64,000 nucleotides of DNA from Ruminococcus sp. (GCF_017464355.1 NZ_JAFUAG010000041.1:1-64000), one strand, 5' to 3'; shown: positions 1 through 8,351, counted from the first letter of the stretch. The notes: a model not told the origin generated them from the sequence alone. A program made the numbers and translations.

Positions 1-46
1 CCTGCATCACACCGCCGCCGAACTTCTCGACTTTAGTTCTTATCAT
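1..46 (-). CDS. Partial small phage-type gene, cut by window edge
   Basis: Only the first 15 codons are visible, starting with an ATG read leftwards at 46 and beginning MIRTKVEKFGGG. A GGTGAGG sequence just upstream can serve as ribosome binding site. The start lies inside the end of the preceding small gene (stop at 33-35), which fits the overlapping, translationally coupled layout of this leftward early cluster. Nothing can be said about function. Confidence 0.4.
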   Translation of the reverse strand, partial: MIRTKVEKFGGGVMQ

Positions 47-152
47 CTTCCTCACCCCTTTCGGTCTCATCGTCCAGCGCCCCGAGGATTATCCTCACAG
101 CAAGCACCGCACCTATGGCGGCGAACACATAAGGGCTAATCGGACTAATCAT
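33..152 (-). CDS. Small membrane protein, 39 aa, phage-type
   Basis: A 39-codon frame with one hydrophobic stretch (about residues 8-26, PYVFAAIGAVLAVRIILGAL) and an acidic tail rich in E and D. Its ATG overlaps the TAG stop of the upstream membrane gene by eight bases, and a GATGAGG sequence precedes it. The next leftward gene overlaps its end. Predicted single-pass inner membrane peptide; function not recognised. It is supported by the tight packing rather than by homology. Confidence 0.45.
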   Translation of the reverse strand: MISPISPYVFAAIGAVLAVRIILGALDDETERGEEDDKN

Positions 153-387
153 GCCTCATCGCCTCCTCTATCTGTCTGGCGTCGCTCTGGCGGAGCTTGT
201 ACAGCTGCCGCTGCTGACTCTCTTCGCGGCCGCTTGCCGCAAGCTTTACTGCCAGCACCAGTGTCGCCGCCGCCATTATCAGCAGCCCCACGGCAGGGGA
301 GCATTCCGCCCCGACGATAAGCCCCGCCGAGAATGCCGCAAACCACAGCATCACCGCCGTTGTCGCCTGGTCTATGCTCTTTTTCAT
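145..387 (-). CDS. Two-TM small membrane protein, phage-type
   Basis: 80 residues. Two hydrophobic segments (about 9-27 and 31-49) are followed by a basic, glutamine-rich cytoplasmic tail. A strong GAGGAGGT ribosome binding site precedes the ATG, which shares an ATGA overlap with the stop of the upstream HTH gene. This is an operon member in the leftward early region of the integrated element. No family recognised; a role in superinfection or membrane functions would be speculation. Confidence 0.6.
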   Translation of the reverse strand: MKKSIDQATTAVMLWFAAFSAGLIVGAECSPAVGLLIMAAATLVLAVKLAASGREESQQRQLYKLRQSDARQIEEAMRHD

Positions 388-605
388 GCGGACACCTCCT
401 CACGCTCAGCACTGCGTTCGTCTATCCACTTGTAGAGCAGTGTGTCGTAGATCTCATAGACCCACTGCTTCATCTGAATGGCGACCCCGAAAGGGTAGAC
501 ACCCTGCTGCAAGCCCGCCCCCAGATGTGCAGGACTGACCGAAAAGCCGTGTTCGGTCAGTATGCGGCAGGCTTCGTTGACGGTCAGGATCTTCATTAGT
601 TTCAT
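384..605 (-). CDS. Excisionase-like / HTH DNA-binding protein
   Basis: 73 residues from the ATG at 605, chosen because GAGGTG lies seven bases upstream; an in-frame ATG further upstream has no ribosome binding site. The N-terminal half (TVNEACRILTEHG, then SPAHLGAGLQQGVYPFGVAI) resembles the winged-helix fold of small phage excisionase or MerR-like proteins, where a VxxGLQxGxxPFG pattern is common. It sits between Cro and two small membrane genes and probably belongs to the early lysis-side operon. Assignment by pattern only. Confidence 0.6.
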   Translation of the reverse strand: MKLMKILTVNEACRILTEHGFSVSPAHLGAGLQQGVYPFGVAIQMKQWVYEIYDTLLYKWIDERSAEREEVSA

Positions 606-639
606 TTGGGCACCTCGCTTTCTTTGTATAGAACATTCT

Positions 640-855
640 TCAACAAACAGAGCAAAAAAAAATATCATTTTTGTCCTGAAGTGCTGTGATGTTCAGCAGT
701 TTGCACATTGCCTCTATCTCGGTGGGAAGAAACTCGCTCTTATTGTCGAGCTTGTTCCTGAGCGCCTGATAGGAAATGCCCAGCTTTTCGGCGATAAAGC
801 CGTACTTGTAGCCGCTCTTTTTTATGAGCGCTTCGAGCCTTTCAGTGTCTGTCAT
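640..855 (-). CDS. Cro-like phage regulator (DUF739-type HTH)
   Basis: 71 residues containing an XRE-type helix-turn-helix (IAEKLGISYQALRNKLDNKS, about residues 20-40) with the look of Firmicute phage Cro/DUF739 proteins. A perfect GGAGGTGAT ribosome binding site precedes the ATG. It is the first gene leftward of the divergent promoter region and faces the CI-type repressor, as Cro does in lambdoid switches. It probably binds the same 19-bp operators as the repressor and drives early gene timing. Confidence 0.75.
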   Translation of the reverse strand: MTDTERLEALIKKSGYKYGFIAEKLGISYQALRNKLDNKSEFLPTEIEAMCKLLNITALQDKNDIFFCSVC

Positions 856-875
856 ACTATCACCTCCAAAAATAC

Positions 876-894
876 TGTTGAATTATCTTCAACA
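876..894. promoter_or_regulatory. Operator O1 of phage switch
   Basis: Perfect inverted repeat TGTTGAA-N5-TTCAACA, 19 bp, just downstream of the -10 box of the Cro promoter. The same half-sites recur at 912-930 and 998-1016, so this is read as a repressor operator. Confidence 0.75.
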
Positions 895-899
895 ACATC

Positions 900-928
900 A
901 GTATAGCACCATGTTGAAAAATTGTCAA
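900..928 (-). promoter_or_regulatory. Leftward promoter of the Cro operon
   Basis: On the minus strand: -35 TTGACA (923-928), 17-bp spacer, -10 TATACT (900-905). Near-consensus sigma-A promoter in front of the Cro-like gene. Operator O2 overlaps the -35 box and O1 lies just after the -10. Confidence 0.8.
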
Positions 929-930
929 CA
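912..930. promoter_or_regulatory. Operator O2 of phage switch
   Basis: 19-bp site TGTTGAA-N5-GTCAACA, one position off the perfect repeat of O1. It covers the -35 box of the leftward promoter, so occupancy would block Cro expression. Confidence 0.7.
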
Positions 931-997
931 AAAATATAGAAAAAAATAATTTTAAATTACACTTTTGTATCTTTGCACAAAATTCGCCTGAAATATT

Positions 998-1016
998 TGT
1001 TGAAGTATTATCAACT
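998..1016. promoter_or_regulatory. Operator O3 of phage switch
   Basis: 19-bp site TGTTGAA-N5-ATCAACT, upstream of the repressor promoter. A weaker fourth copy can be read at 1041-1059, overlapping the -35 box of the rightward promoter. The AT-rich stretch between O2 and O3 holds no gene. Confidence 0.65.
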
Positions 1017-1042
1017 ATTTTTGGCACTTTTATAAAATATTG

Positions 1043-1071
1043 TTGACATATGAGAAACATTATGCTATAAT
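1043..1071 (+). promoter_or_regulatory. Rightward promoter of the repressor gene
   Basis: Perfect -35 TTGACA (1043-1048), 17-bp spacer, perfect -10 TATAAT (1066-1071), 24 bases before the repressor ATG. A degenerate operator half-site overlaps the -35, suggesting autorepression. Confidence 0.85.
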
Positions 1072-1095
1072 ATATCTGAAAGCAGGTGATATCCT

Positions 1096-1731
1096 ATGTT
1101 GAAAGTAGGAGAACGAATAAAAGAATGCCGTGAAAAGCTGGGTCTTACGCAAGATGAACTCGCTCAGATCACGGGCTATAAATCACGGTCATCTATTAAT
1201 AAGATAGAAAAGGGCGGCAATGACCTTCCGCAGTCAAAGATAGTTGCTTTTGCTAAAGCACTAAAAACAACCCCTGCCTACCTCATGGGCTGGGAGGACG
1301 AAAAGAAAGATGAGCCGAGCGCTGTCATTCTCCCCGCCGAGAAGATACACATGATACCCGTTTTCGGGAGCGTAGCCGCAGGCTTCGGAGCGTATGCGAG
1401 CAGTGACATCATCGAGTATATCCCGCTTTATATAGAGAATGATTTTGATGTGGCAGACACCATCTGCATCACGGTCAGGGGACAGTCCATGTACCCGAAG
1501 ATAGAGGACGGTGACCGCATAGTCGTCCGCAGGCAGGAGAGTGTTGACAACGGCAGGATAGCTGTGGTCATGATAGGTGACGAGGCGGTGGTCAAGCGGG
1601 TGAACTTTGACGGCGAGCGCCTGGAGCTTACCTCGTTCAACCCCGAATACCCGCCCCGTATCATCGAGGGTGAGGAGCTTGCGAACTGCCGTATCGTCGG
1701 GCTTGTACAGCAAGTTATAAAGGCGGTTTAA
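1096..1731 (+). CDS. CI/LexA-type phage repressor with S24 peptidase domain
   Basis: 211 residues. An XRE helix-turn-helix occupies residues 5-65 (LTQDELAQITGYKSRSSINKIEKG). A LexA-like S24 domain follows from about 85, with a likely Ala95-Gly96 self-cleavage bond (VAAGFGAY), catalytic Ser131 in GQSMYPKIEDGD and catalytic Lys167 in AVVKRV. Such repressors hold the prophage silent and are cleaved when RecA filaments form after DNA damage. It is driven by its own consensus promoter and is divergent from Cro across a multi-operator region. The full catalytic set indicates a functional, SOS-inducible repressor. Confidence 0.88.
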   Translation: MLKVGERIKECREKLGLTQDELAQITGYKSRSSINKIEKGGNDLPQSKIVAFAKALKTTPAYLMGWEDEKKDEPSAVILPAEKIHMIPVFGSVAAGFGAYASSDIIEYIPLYIENDFDVADTICITVRGQSMYPKIEDGDRIVVRRQESVDNGRIAVVMIGDEAVVKRVNFDGERLELTSFNPEYPPRIIEGEELANCRIVGLVQQVIKAV

Positions 1732-1783
1732 GACCCCTTCAGACGATCGAGGTGTTATAAATACTTTGAAGGAGGAATAAAAT

Positions 1784-3424
1784 ATGGCACTATTCGGACC
1801 AAGCAAGCGTGAGCAGGAGCTTCAGATGGAAGTAGATCGTTTAAGGGCGATGCTTTCGCCGCAGCAGCAGAATATATACAATGCTGCCGAACAGCTGCGG
1901 GCGCTCAATGCTCAGATAGGCACTGGTCAGCAGCAGCTTGCGGGTCAGCAGCAGCAGGCTCAGGCTATGGCTGCGCAGATAGCTCAGCTGAGTCGGGAGA
2001 TAAGTGCCAGGCAGGCGCAGATAGTCGGGCTTGATGAGGAGCTTGACCTCCAGAGCTATTCCATGTATCGCCCGACCTATGTTTTTGCCAATTCAGACCT
2101 TTACAAGGACCGCCTTAAAGCCTGCCGTGATGCGCAGAAAACGCTCATCAAAAACGGTCAGGCTTGTTTCGGAGATATGAGCTGGACTGTCAACGGCAAT
2201 GCGGCACAGGGCAGGAAAATGGTCAAGGATATGCAGAAACTGCTGCTTCGTGCTTTCAACGTTGAGTGTGACGAGATAGTTGACCATGTCAGCGTGGCGA
2301 ACTTTCCGAAATCGAAAGAGCGCATTTCCAAGACAGCCGACCAGATAACCAAGCTTGGGGCAATAATGAAGGTCGCTATAACGCCCCAATATGTGAACCT
2401 TAAAATGGACGAGCTATGTCTTGCACTGGATTTTCAGCAGAAAAAGGCAGAGGAAAAGGAACGCCTGCGGGAGCTGAAAGAGCAGCAGCGTGAAGAAGCC
2501 AAAGCTCAGAAAGAGATAGAAGAAGCCCGCAAAAAGCTGGAGAAGGAGCAGAGCCACTACCGCAATGCACTGGAGACATTGCAGGGGCAGCTTGCCCGTG
2601 ACCCGCAGAATGCTGACCTTATCGCAAAGAAGAATGAGCTGGAACGTCAGCTGGGGGAGACCGAGCGTGCCATAGCTGATGTGGACTATCGTCAGGCGAA
2701 TATCCGTGCGGGATATGTGTATGTTATTTCAAATATAGGTGCTTTCGGGCGGGACGTCTACAAAATAGGCATGACCCGCAGGCTTGAACCGCTGGACAGG
2801 ATCGATGAACTCAGCGGAGCTTCGGTACCCTTCAAGTTTGATGTCCATGCGCTGATATTCACTGAGGACGCCCCGGGACTGGAAGCGGCACTTCACAATG
2901 CCTTTGAGGACAAGAAGGTCAACCGCATCAACGGCAGGCGTGAGTTTTTCCATGTAAGTCTGGACGAGATAAAGCGAGTGGTCAGGCAGAATTTCGACAA
3001 GACGGTGGAGTGGACAGATGTGCCCGAAGCCGAGCAGTACAGGCAGTCGCTGCTGATGAACGGGGTCACAGAGATACCCGATATCGACAGGAGCATAGAG
3101 CCTGCGCCCGCACCACGTCAGAACACACCGCCGCAGACACCGACCGCACCACAGAATGCTCGACCGACGCAGGCGGCAGTCACCCCGCTGGATACAGCAG
3201 CGCAGATAGAGCGAACAGCTTCCGAAGCGATGGCAGGGCTTCGCACCCAGCGTGAGGACACCCCCGACAGGCTGAGGATACACCTTTATACTCCCGATAA
3301 CCGCAAGTTGGGCATTGTAAATATCAGCAAGGCTGACGGCAGGATCATCTACCGCAAAATGTCAGGCGGTGCCCCGCAGAATATCGAGGTGAGAAGTGCG
3401 GGTGAGATAGGCAGGCTGTTGTAG
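1784..3424 (+). CDS. DUF4041 / T5orf172 (GIY-YIG-like) phage protein
   Basis: 546 residues behind a GGAGG site. Order: glutamine-rich coiled coil (about 5-75); a globular DUF4041-type region (about 90-225) with SMYRPTYVFANSDLYKDRL; a second, highly charged coiled coil (225-300); and a T5orf172/Mug113-type GIY-YIG-related domain (about 305-400) with GYVYVISN, KIGMTRR, HNAFEDKK and GRREFFHV. A Pro/Thr/Gln linker and a small beta-rich end (485-546) complete it. This architecture is common beside phage repressors. A nuclease or DNA-damage role is inferred from the GIY-YIG resemblance only. Confidence 0.7.
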   Translation: MALFGPSKREQELQMEVDRLRAMLSPQQQNIYNAAEQLRALNAQIGTGQQQLAGQQQQAQAMAAQIAQLSREISARQAQIVGLDEELDLQSYSMYRPTYVFANSDLYKDRLKACRDAQKTLIKNGQACFGDMSWTVNGNAAQGRKMVKDMQKLLLRAFNVECDEIVDHVSVANFPKSKERISKTADQITKLGAIMKVAITPQYVNLKMDELCLALDFQQKKAEEKERLRELKEQQREEAKAQKEIEEARKKLEKEQSHYRNALETLQGQLARDPQNADLIAKKNELERQLGETERAIADVDYRQANIRAGYVYVISNIGAFGRDVYKIGMTRRLEPLDRIDELSGASVPFKFDVHALIFTEDAPGLEAALHNAFEDKKVNRINGRREFFHVSLDEIKRVVRQNFDKTVEWTDVPEAEQYRQSLLMNGVTEIPDIDRSIEPAPAPRQNTPPQTPTAPQNARPTQAAVTPLDTAAQIERTASEAMAGLRTQREDTPDRLRIHLYTPDNRKLGIVNISKADGRIIYRKMSGGAPQNIEVRSAGEIGRLL

Positions 3425-3445
3425 ATAAGCAGAAAGGAGCCAAAA

Positions 3446-3841
3446 ATGACCATAATAAAATACCCCTCAGAGAATGAAGTGAATGCTGCCATTGCCGAGA
3501 AAGAGCCCATGCTGGTGCTTATCAGCTTTGACGGCGGGACGGCGATAATTTCCCAGATAGATGAAGCTATGGAACATCACATACTGTTGGCGAAAGCGGG
3601 TTTTCCGAGTACCGATATAGACAAGTACTTCCGCATTGTGCTTGACGAGGACGGTGCTGACTGGACATTCGTCTGCCCGCCCGATTACAAGGGCATATCG
3701 GACAAACAGCGCAGGATAACGGCTTTCTATAAAGACGGCTTTGCGGTCATATCAGATGTGCTGGCACAGCTGGGCTTCATGGTGGGTATAAATATCCCGA
3801 AGCGCTATCGCAGGCATTTTGATTATATGATGAGCGAATAA
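3446..3841 (+). CDS. Hypothetical protein in phage module
   Basis: 131 residues, 21 bases after the DUF4041 gene, with AGAAAGGAG as ribosome binding site. No signal peptide or membrane segment. The sequence mixes beta strands (PMLVLISFDGGTAIIS) and helices, with a DWTFVCPPDYKGIS stretch and a basic end (IPKRYRRHF). No family recognised. It is probably co-transcribed with the repressor and DUF4041 genes. Confidence 0.6.
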   Translation: MTIIKYPSENEVNAAIAEKEPMLVLISFDGGTAIISQIDEAMEHHILLAKAGFPSTDIDKYFRIVLDEDGADWTFVCPPDYKGISDKQRRITAFYKDGFAVISDVLAQLGFMVGINIPKRYRRHFDYMMSE

Positions 3842-3849
3842 AACGCACC

Positions 3850-3865
3850 GCCCGCAGCGGCGGGC
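3850..3865 (+). terminator. GC-rich hairpin before integrase
   Basis: GCCCGC-AGCG-GCGGGC stem-loop in the 52-base gap before the integrase. No T-run follows, so it is more likely an attenuating or mRNA-stabilising hairpin than a full terminator. Confidence 0.4.
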
Positions 3866-3893
3866 TGTGAGCGTGTGAAAAAGGAGTGATACT

Positions 3894-5045
3894 ATGATCT
3901 GTATCAAGTGCGGCGTATCAATTCCCGACGGCAGCATTTACTGTAACATCTGTGGTAAAAAGCAGACAGCAACTGTTCGGAAAAGCCGAACACATAAACG
4001 GGCTACGGGTACAGGTACTATCACTAAAGATAAGCGTTGTAAAAAACGTCCGTATGTGGTCAGAGCGCCCTCTACAGCCACGGGAACGGGCAGGGTATAT
4101 GTAGGGGCTTACCCCGATATGAAGAGTGCACAGGCTGCCCTGGAGGACTATATGCGCAACGGCAGACCAAAGCTATACAATGCTACATTGGCAGACATAT
4201 ACGACCTCTGGTCGAAGGTACATTTCGAACACGTCGGACTCGACAGCGTTAGACTGTACACGTATATGTGGAAACGATTTGAGCCTATCGGGAAAATCAA
4301 AATGTCGGCCATAAAGACAGCTCACTTTCAGCAGATCGTGAACGGCTGCACTTCCAAGTCTGCCGCAAATACTATCAGGGCGATGGCGAGTATGCTGTGC
4401 AAATACGCTATGGAAAATGACATTATCAACAAAAATTACGGCGAACTTGTAAGACTGCCGAAGTTCGAGAAGAAAGAAAAGCTTATCTTCACAGACGAAC
4501 AGATAGCTGTACTTTGGCAGCATAGCGACGATAAAAGAGCGCAAGCTATCCTTGCGATGATCTATATGGGTTTCCGCATCGGCGAAATGCTGATGATAAC
4601 GCCTGCTGATATCAATTTCGATGAGGGGTATCTTGTCACGGGTGAGAAGACCGACGCAGGCAAAAAACGTGTGATACCGTTTCCGCCTGAGATCCCCGAA
4701 ATAAAAACATTTTTCAGCGAATGGTGCAAAGGCGCCCGGGAGCACGAACCGCTATGGAATATGCAGGTAAACCAATTCAGAAACGAGGTTTTTTATGCTT
4801 GTCTGGCAGACATGAATATGTTAGATAAGAATAAACGGCATTTGACCCCACACAGCACACGACACACTTTTGGCAGCTTGTCCGCAAGAGCCGGTATGCG
4901 TCCGGATGCGCTTCAGAAGATAATCGGACACGCCAACTATGCTGTCACAGCAGAGATATACATTCACAAAGATGTCACCGAACTAAAGACGGCGATGAGT
5001 GCACTGAGAAAGCCCGATCATACAACCAAAAATACGACCAACTGA
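3894..5045 (+). CDS. int: Tyrosine recombinase / integrase with N-terminal zinc ribbon
   Basis: 383 residues. The N-terminus is a zinc ribbon with Cys3, Cys6, Cys17 and Cys20 (ICIKCG and CNICGKK), followed by an AP2-like arm-binding region (about 35-90), a SAM-like core-binding domain (95-190) and the catalytic domain. Expected active-site residues are visible: Arg228 (MGFRIGEML), Lys252 (GEKTD), His320 and Arg323 (HSTRHTFG), His346 (IGHANY) and nucleophile Tyr356. It integrates and excises the element. As the last gene it probably abuts the attachment site in the following 150 bases. The zinc ribbon is an uncommon addition. Confidence 0.9.
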   Translation: MICIKCGVSIPDGSIYCNICGKKQTATVRKSRTHKRATGTGTITKDKRCKKRPYVVRAPSTATGTGRVYVGAYPDMKSAQAALEDYMRNGRPKLYNATLADIYDLWSKVHFEHVGLDSVRLYTYMWKRFEPIGKIKMSAIKTAHFQQIVNGCTSKSAANTIRAMASMLCKYAMENDIINKNYGELVRLPKFEKKEKLIFTDEQIAVLWQHSDDKRAQAILAMIYMGFRIGEMLMITPADINFDEGYLVTGEKTDAGKKRVIPFPPEIPEIKTFFSEWCKGAREHEPLWNMQVNQFRNEVFYACLADMNMLDKNKRHLTPHSTRHTFGSLSARAGMRPDALQKIIGHANYAVTAEIYIHKDVTELKTAMSALRKPDHTTKNTTN

Positions 5046-5196
5046 CACGCTTTCAGGTGTTTTTGCAGAACTTTTGGTGCGTGTTTTCGCCGTATTAGAG
5101 TTATAGGTATTCATGGATTTAAAGACTTGTTAAGAATTGTTATGATATACTCAAAACATAGAAAAACACATAAACTGTGAAAAGGAGCGAAAGACT
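5046..5196. other. Element/chromosome junction region and promoter
   Basis: Gap between integrase and the FtsX permease. It probably contains the attachment site, since tyrosine integrase genes usually sit next to it, but the partner copy is outside the window and no tRNA is present. An extended -10 (TG-A-TATACT, 5143-5151) lies 45 bases before the permease and probably starts its operon; no clear -35 was found. Confidence 0.4.
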
Positions 5197-7551
5197 ATGT
5201 TTTGGAGCATACTGAAAAAAGATCTTAAACGCAAGAAGACAATGAACGTCATACTGCTGCTGTTCATCATACTTTGTTCGATGTTCGCAGCGGCCAGTGT
5301 GAACAACATCGCGGCGGTAACAGGCGGTATCGACTATTATTTTGACATTGCCGGGGTGCCTGAGCTGGTGGTGGAGTGTGATGAGGCAGATGAGCTTGCA
5401 GATGAACTCAGAGAACTGCCTGAAGTCAGAGAGATAAAAGTAGAGGAATACACTGTTGTTATGGACTCAAAATGCTTTTCGCTCCACGGCAAAAAGCTTA
5501 CAAACTTTATCTCCAACTGTAACCTGCTTTCCGATGAGGAAATGGCGCTGAACTATTATGATGAGGATAACAATGTCATCAGCAATGTGGAAAAAGGCTG
5601 CTTTTATGTCACTGCACCATTTCTGCAGGGCGGGCTTGATATAAAAGAGGGTGACAAGGTCGAGCTTACGGCCGATGACGTCAAGCTGGAGCTTACCTAT
5701 TCGGGGCGTTTCAAGGGTGCCATCACGGGACATGATAGTTATTCAGCTCCATATCTTTTGATCGATAAGGAAGATCTTGATCTCGTAAAAAACAAGATAG
5801 CAGCTTTTTCGCCTGTCAAGAGCAGCATGATCTATGTAAGCACCGATGACCCGCAGGCAGTGATTGATCATCTGGAGGACAGAGACGTATACTGCGCCAC
5901 CAGGGAAGATATGAAAGAACTGTATCTCTATGATATGTTTGCGGCTTATATAATGCTGGTCATCAGCGTGGTGCTTATGATAACCGCGTTCATCGTGCTT
6001 CGCTTCACCATAGGCTTTACTATCAGTGAGGAATTCCGCGAGATAGGCGTGATGAAGGCAGTGGGCATAAAGAACAGGGATATACGCCGGCTTTATATAG
6101 TCAAGTATCTGGCCATAGCAGTCATAGGTTCGCTGGTGGGCTTTGTCTGCTCGATACCGCTTACAAATATGATGCTGGATACCGTTTCGGAGAACATGGT
6201 GCTGGGCAGTTCACGGGGAAGTCTGCTGGGTGCTGCAAGCGTGGCAGCTGTTATACTTGTTATAATGCTGTTCTGCTACGGCTGCACCCGCAGGGTGAAG
6301 AAGCTTTCTCCTATCGACGCTGTCAGAAGTGGTCAGACAGGTGAGCGCTTCGGTAAAAAGAGCATACTTGCCCTCGGCAAGTCAAAGCTGCCCTCCACAG
6401 GCTTTATGGCACTCAACGATGTGCTGAGCGCACCTAAGCAGTTTGCCATAATCTCCACAGTGTTCGCCCTTTGCGTGCTGATGATAACACTTATGTCAAG
6501 CTTTGCGCTGACACTTAAAAGTGATAAGCTGCTGCCCCTTTTCGATGTGGCTGACAGTGAAGTCCACATACTGGACGTTGATTATCTGGCACCTTTATTT
6601 TCGGGGGAGCAAAGGCCTGAGGAACTTGTGGAAAAGACAGAGAAAATGCTGGAAGAAAACGGTATGCCCGCTGAATGTGCTGTAATGAGTGTAAGAAATG
6701 GCTATTATGCCGATCACGGTGATAAGACAGCGAAGGTCGGAATGTGCTATTCTTTGGGCAATATCGACGGCGAGCTTTCTATGGAGGAAGGCTATGTTCC
6801 CAGAAAGGACGATGAGGTAGCCGTTTCCAAGAGCGTGCTTGATGAACTTGGCGCAAAGATAGGCGACCATATCACCATAGACTTTGAAAACGGTGAAAAA
6901 GAGTATATCATCACAGGTCTGCACTCTACCTTCAGCAACCATGCGGTGTATATGAGAAAAGGCCTGTACACTGAGAGAGGAGCCTTTGATAACTGCCTGG
7001 GTATACAGATACATTTCAAGGGTTCACCCGACAAGGCACAGATAGAAAAGAATATCGAAAAGATAAAGGATATACTTGATACAGACAAGGTCATGACTTC
7101 TTCTGAAATGATAAAGACACTGACAGGAATGTCTGATACACTTAACACTATCAAGATGATGATGATGATATTGACCGTCATCGTGACAGCGCTGATAGTA
7201 GTGCTTATGGAACGCTCGTTCATCTCAAAGGAGAAAAGTGAGATAGCGCTGATGAAGGCCGTAGGTATCCGCAGCGGCAGCATAATAAGGCAGCACGCAC
7301 TCAGGTTCATGATAGCTGCTGTCATAGCCTGCATAGCAGCCTCGGCAGTGGTGCTTCCTTTGTCTGATGTGATGATGAGCAGGATATGCACCCTGATAGG
7401 CGATGTTATCACTATCAAATGCGACCACGATCTCGTTGAGATATTTGTGACAGCCCCTGCCATAGTTCTTGGGGTAACGGTCATCGGTTCGCTGCTGACA
7501 GCCCTTTATACCGGAACTATCAAGTCCGCGGATACCGCAAGCATAGAATAA
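5197..7551 (+). CDS. FtsX-family ABC transporter permease
   Basis: 784 residues with AAAGGAG upstream. A single N-terminal TM (about 17-37) leads into a large extracytoplasmic domain. Then comes a first FtsX core (about 245-370, with EEFREIGVMKAVGIKNRDIRRLY), a TM near 415-435, a second outer domain (440-650) and a second FtsX core (655-780, with SEIALMKAVGIRSGSIIRQHA). The repeated GVMKAVGI/ALMKAVGI coupling motif is typical of MacB/LolCE-like mechanotransmission permeases. It pairs with the ATPase 13 bases downstream, then a GNAT protein and a two-component system. Probably exports or extracts a peptide or lipid; substrate unknown. Confidence 0.88.
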   Translation: MFWSILKKDLKRKKTMNVILLLFIILCSMFAAASVNNIAAVTGGIDYYFDIAGVPELVVECDEADELADELRELPEVREIKVEEYTVVMDSKCFSLHGKKLTNFISNCNLLSDEEMALNYYDEDNNVISNVEKGCFYVTAPFLQGGLDIKEGDKVELTADDVKLELTYSGRFKGAITGHDSYSAPYLLIDKEDLDLVKNKIAAFSPVKSSMIYVSTDDPQAVIDHLEDRDVYCATREDMKELYLYDMFAAYIMLVISVVLMITAFIVLRFTIGFTISEEFREIGVMKAVGIKNRDIRRLYIVKYLAIAVIGSLVGFVCSIPLTNMMLDTVSENMVLGSSRGSLLGAASVAAVILVIMLFCYGCTRRVKKLSPIDAVRSGQTGERFGKKSILALGKSKLPSTGFMALNDVLSAPKQFAIISTVFALCVLMITLMSSFALTLKSDKLLPLFDVADSEVHILDVDYLAPLFSGEQRPEELVEKTEKMLEENGMPAECAVMSVRNGYYADHGDKTAKVGMCYSLGNIDGELSMEEGYVPRKDDEVAVSKSVLDELGAKIGDHITIDFENGEKEYIITGLHSTFSNHAVYMRKGLYTERGAFDNCLGIQIHFKGSPDKAQIEKNIEKIKDILDTDKVMTSSEMIKTLTGMSDTLNTIKMMMMILTVIVTALIVVLMERSFISKEKSEIALMKAVGIRSGSIIRQHALRFMIAAVIACIAASAVVLPLSDVMMSRICTLIGDVITIKCDHDLVEIFVTAPAIVLGVTVIGSLLTALYTGTIKSADTASIE

Positions 7552-7564
7552 GGAGATCATCTTT

Positions 7565-8335
7565 ATGGAAACAGTTCTTGAGACCAGAAGCCTCTGCAAG
7601 ACCTATATCGTCAACAAACGGCAGAACAATGTGCTGAAAAATATCGACCTGACTATCGTCAAAGGGGAAATGGTGGCGGTAATGGGACCTTCGGGCTCGG
7701 GCAAAAGCACCCTGCTGTACTGTGTATCGGGCATGGACAGGGTGACGGCGGGCAGCGTGATCTTCGCGGGACAGGAGATAACTGCCCTGGATGATGACCG
7801 CCTGGCGGAACTGCGGCTGAACGAAATGGGCTTTATCTTCCAGCAGATGTACATGATGAAGAACCTGACGGTGCTTGACAATATTATCCTGCCTGCGGTA
7901 AAAGCAAAGAAGATCAGGGAGAGCCGAAAGCAGACAGTCGAGCGCGGCCTTGCCCTCATGCGAAGGCTGGGTATTGGTGAGGTTGGAAGCAACGATATCA
8001 ACGAGGTATCGGGAGGTCAGCTGCAAAGGGCTTGTATCTGCCGCAGCATGATAAATTCACCGAAGATGATATTTGCCGATGAGCCCACAGGGGCGCTGAA
8101 CCGTGCCAGCTCCGATGATGTCATGAACGAACTGCTGTCCCTCAACCGTGAAGGCACGACTATCATGTGTGTCACCCATGACCCGAAGGTCGCAGCCAAG
8201 TGCAGCAGGGTGCTGTACATAGTTGACGGCGGCATAGTCGGCGAGAAGATAACAGGCCACTTTGAGGTCGGCGAAAAAGAACTCCGTGACAGAGAAAGAG
8301 ATCTGAACAACTGGCTCATTGAGCAGGGCTGGTAA
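7565..8335 (+). CDS. ABC transporter ATP-binding protein (MacB/LolD-like)
   Basis: 256 residues. Walker A GPSGSGKST at 41-49, Q-loop in FIFQQMYMM, signature VSGGQLQRA and Walker B MIFADEPTGAL are all intact, followed by the switch His in CVTHD. It belongs to the FtsX-coupled class by the family pattern and by its position directly behind the FtsX permease. It would form a dimer that powers that permease. A hairpin separates it from the GNAT gene. Confidence 0.92.
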   Translation: METVLETRSLCKTYIVNKRQNNVLKNIDLTIVKGEMVAVMGPSGSGKSTLLYCVSGMDRVTAGSVIFAGQEITALDDDRLAELRLNEMGFIFQQMYMMKNLTVLDNIILPAVKAKKIRESRKQTVERGLALMRRLGIGEVGSNDINEVSGGQLQRACICRSMINSPKMIFADEPTGALNRASSDDVMNELLSLNREGTTIMCVTHDPKVAAKCSRVLYIVDGGIVGEKITGHFEVGEKELRDRERDLNNWLIEQGW

Positions 8336-8351
8336 TAAAGAAAATACGATC

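Noticed and set aside
333-599. 88-codon plus-strand frame opposite the small phage genes
   Set aside because: The minus-strand genes have strong ribosome binding sites and coupled overlaps; this frame has neither.
876-1016. CRISPR-like repeats in the phage switch
   Set aside because: The 19-bp units are palindromic, irregularly spaced and lie on promoters, which fits operators and not a CRISPR array.
860-1060. 66-codon frame in the phage switch region
   Set aside because: It lies across promoters and operators; the translation is AT-driven and has no ribosome binding site.
5046-5196. tRNA gene as integration target next to the integrase
   Set aside because: No cloverleaf-like sequence could be traced; the attachment site itself cannot be defined without the other end of the element.
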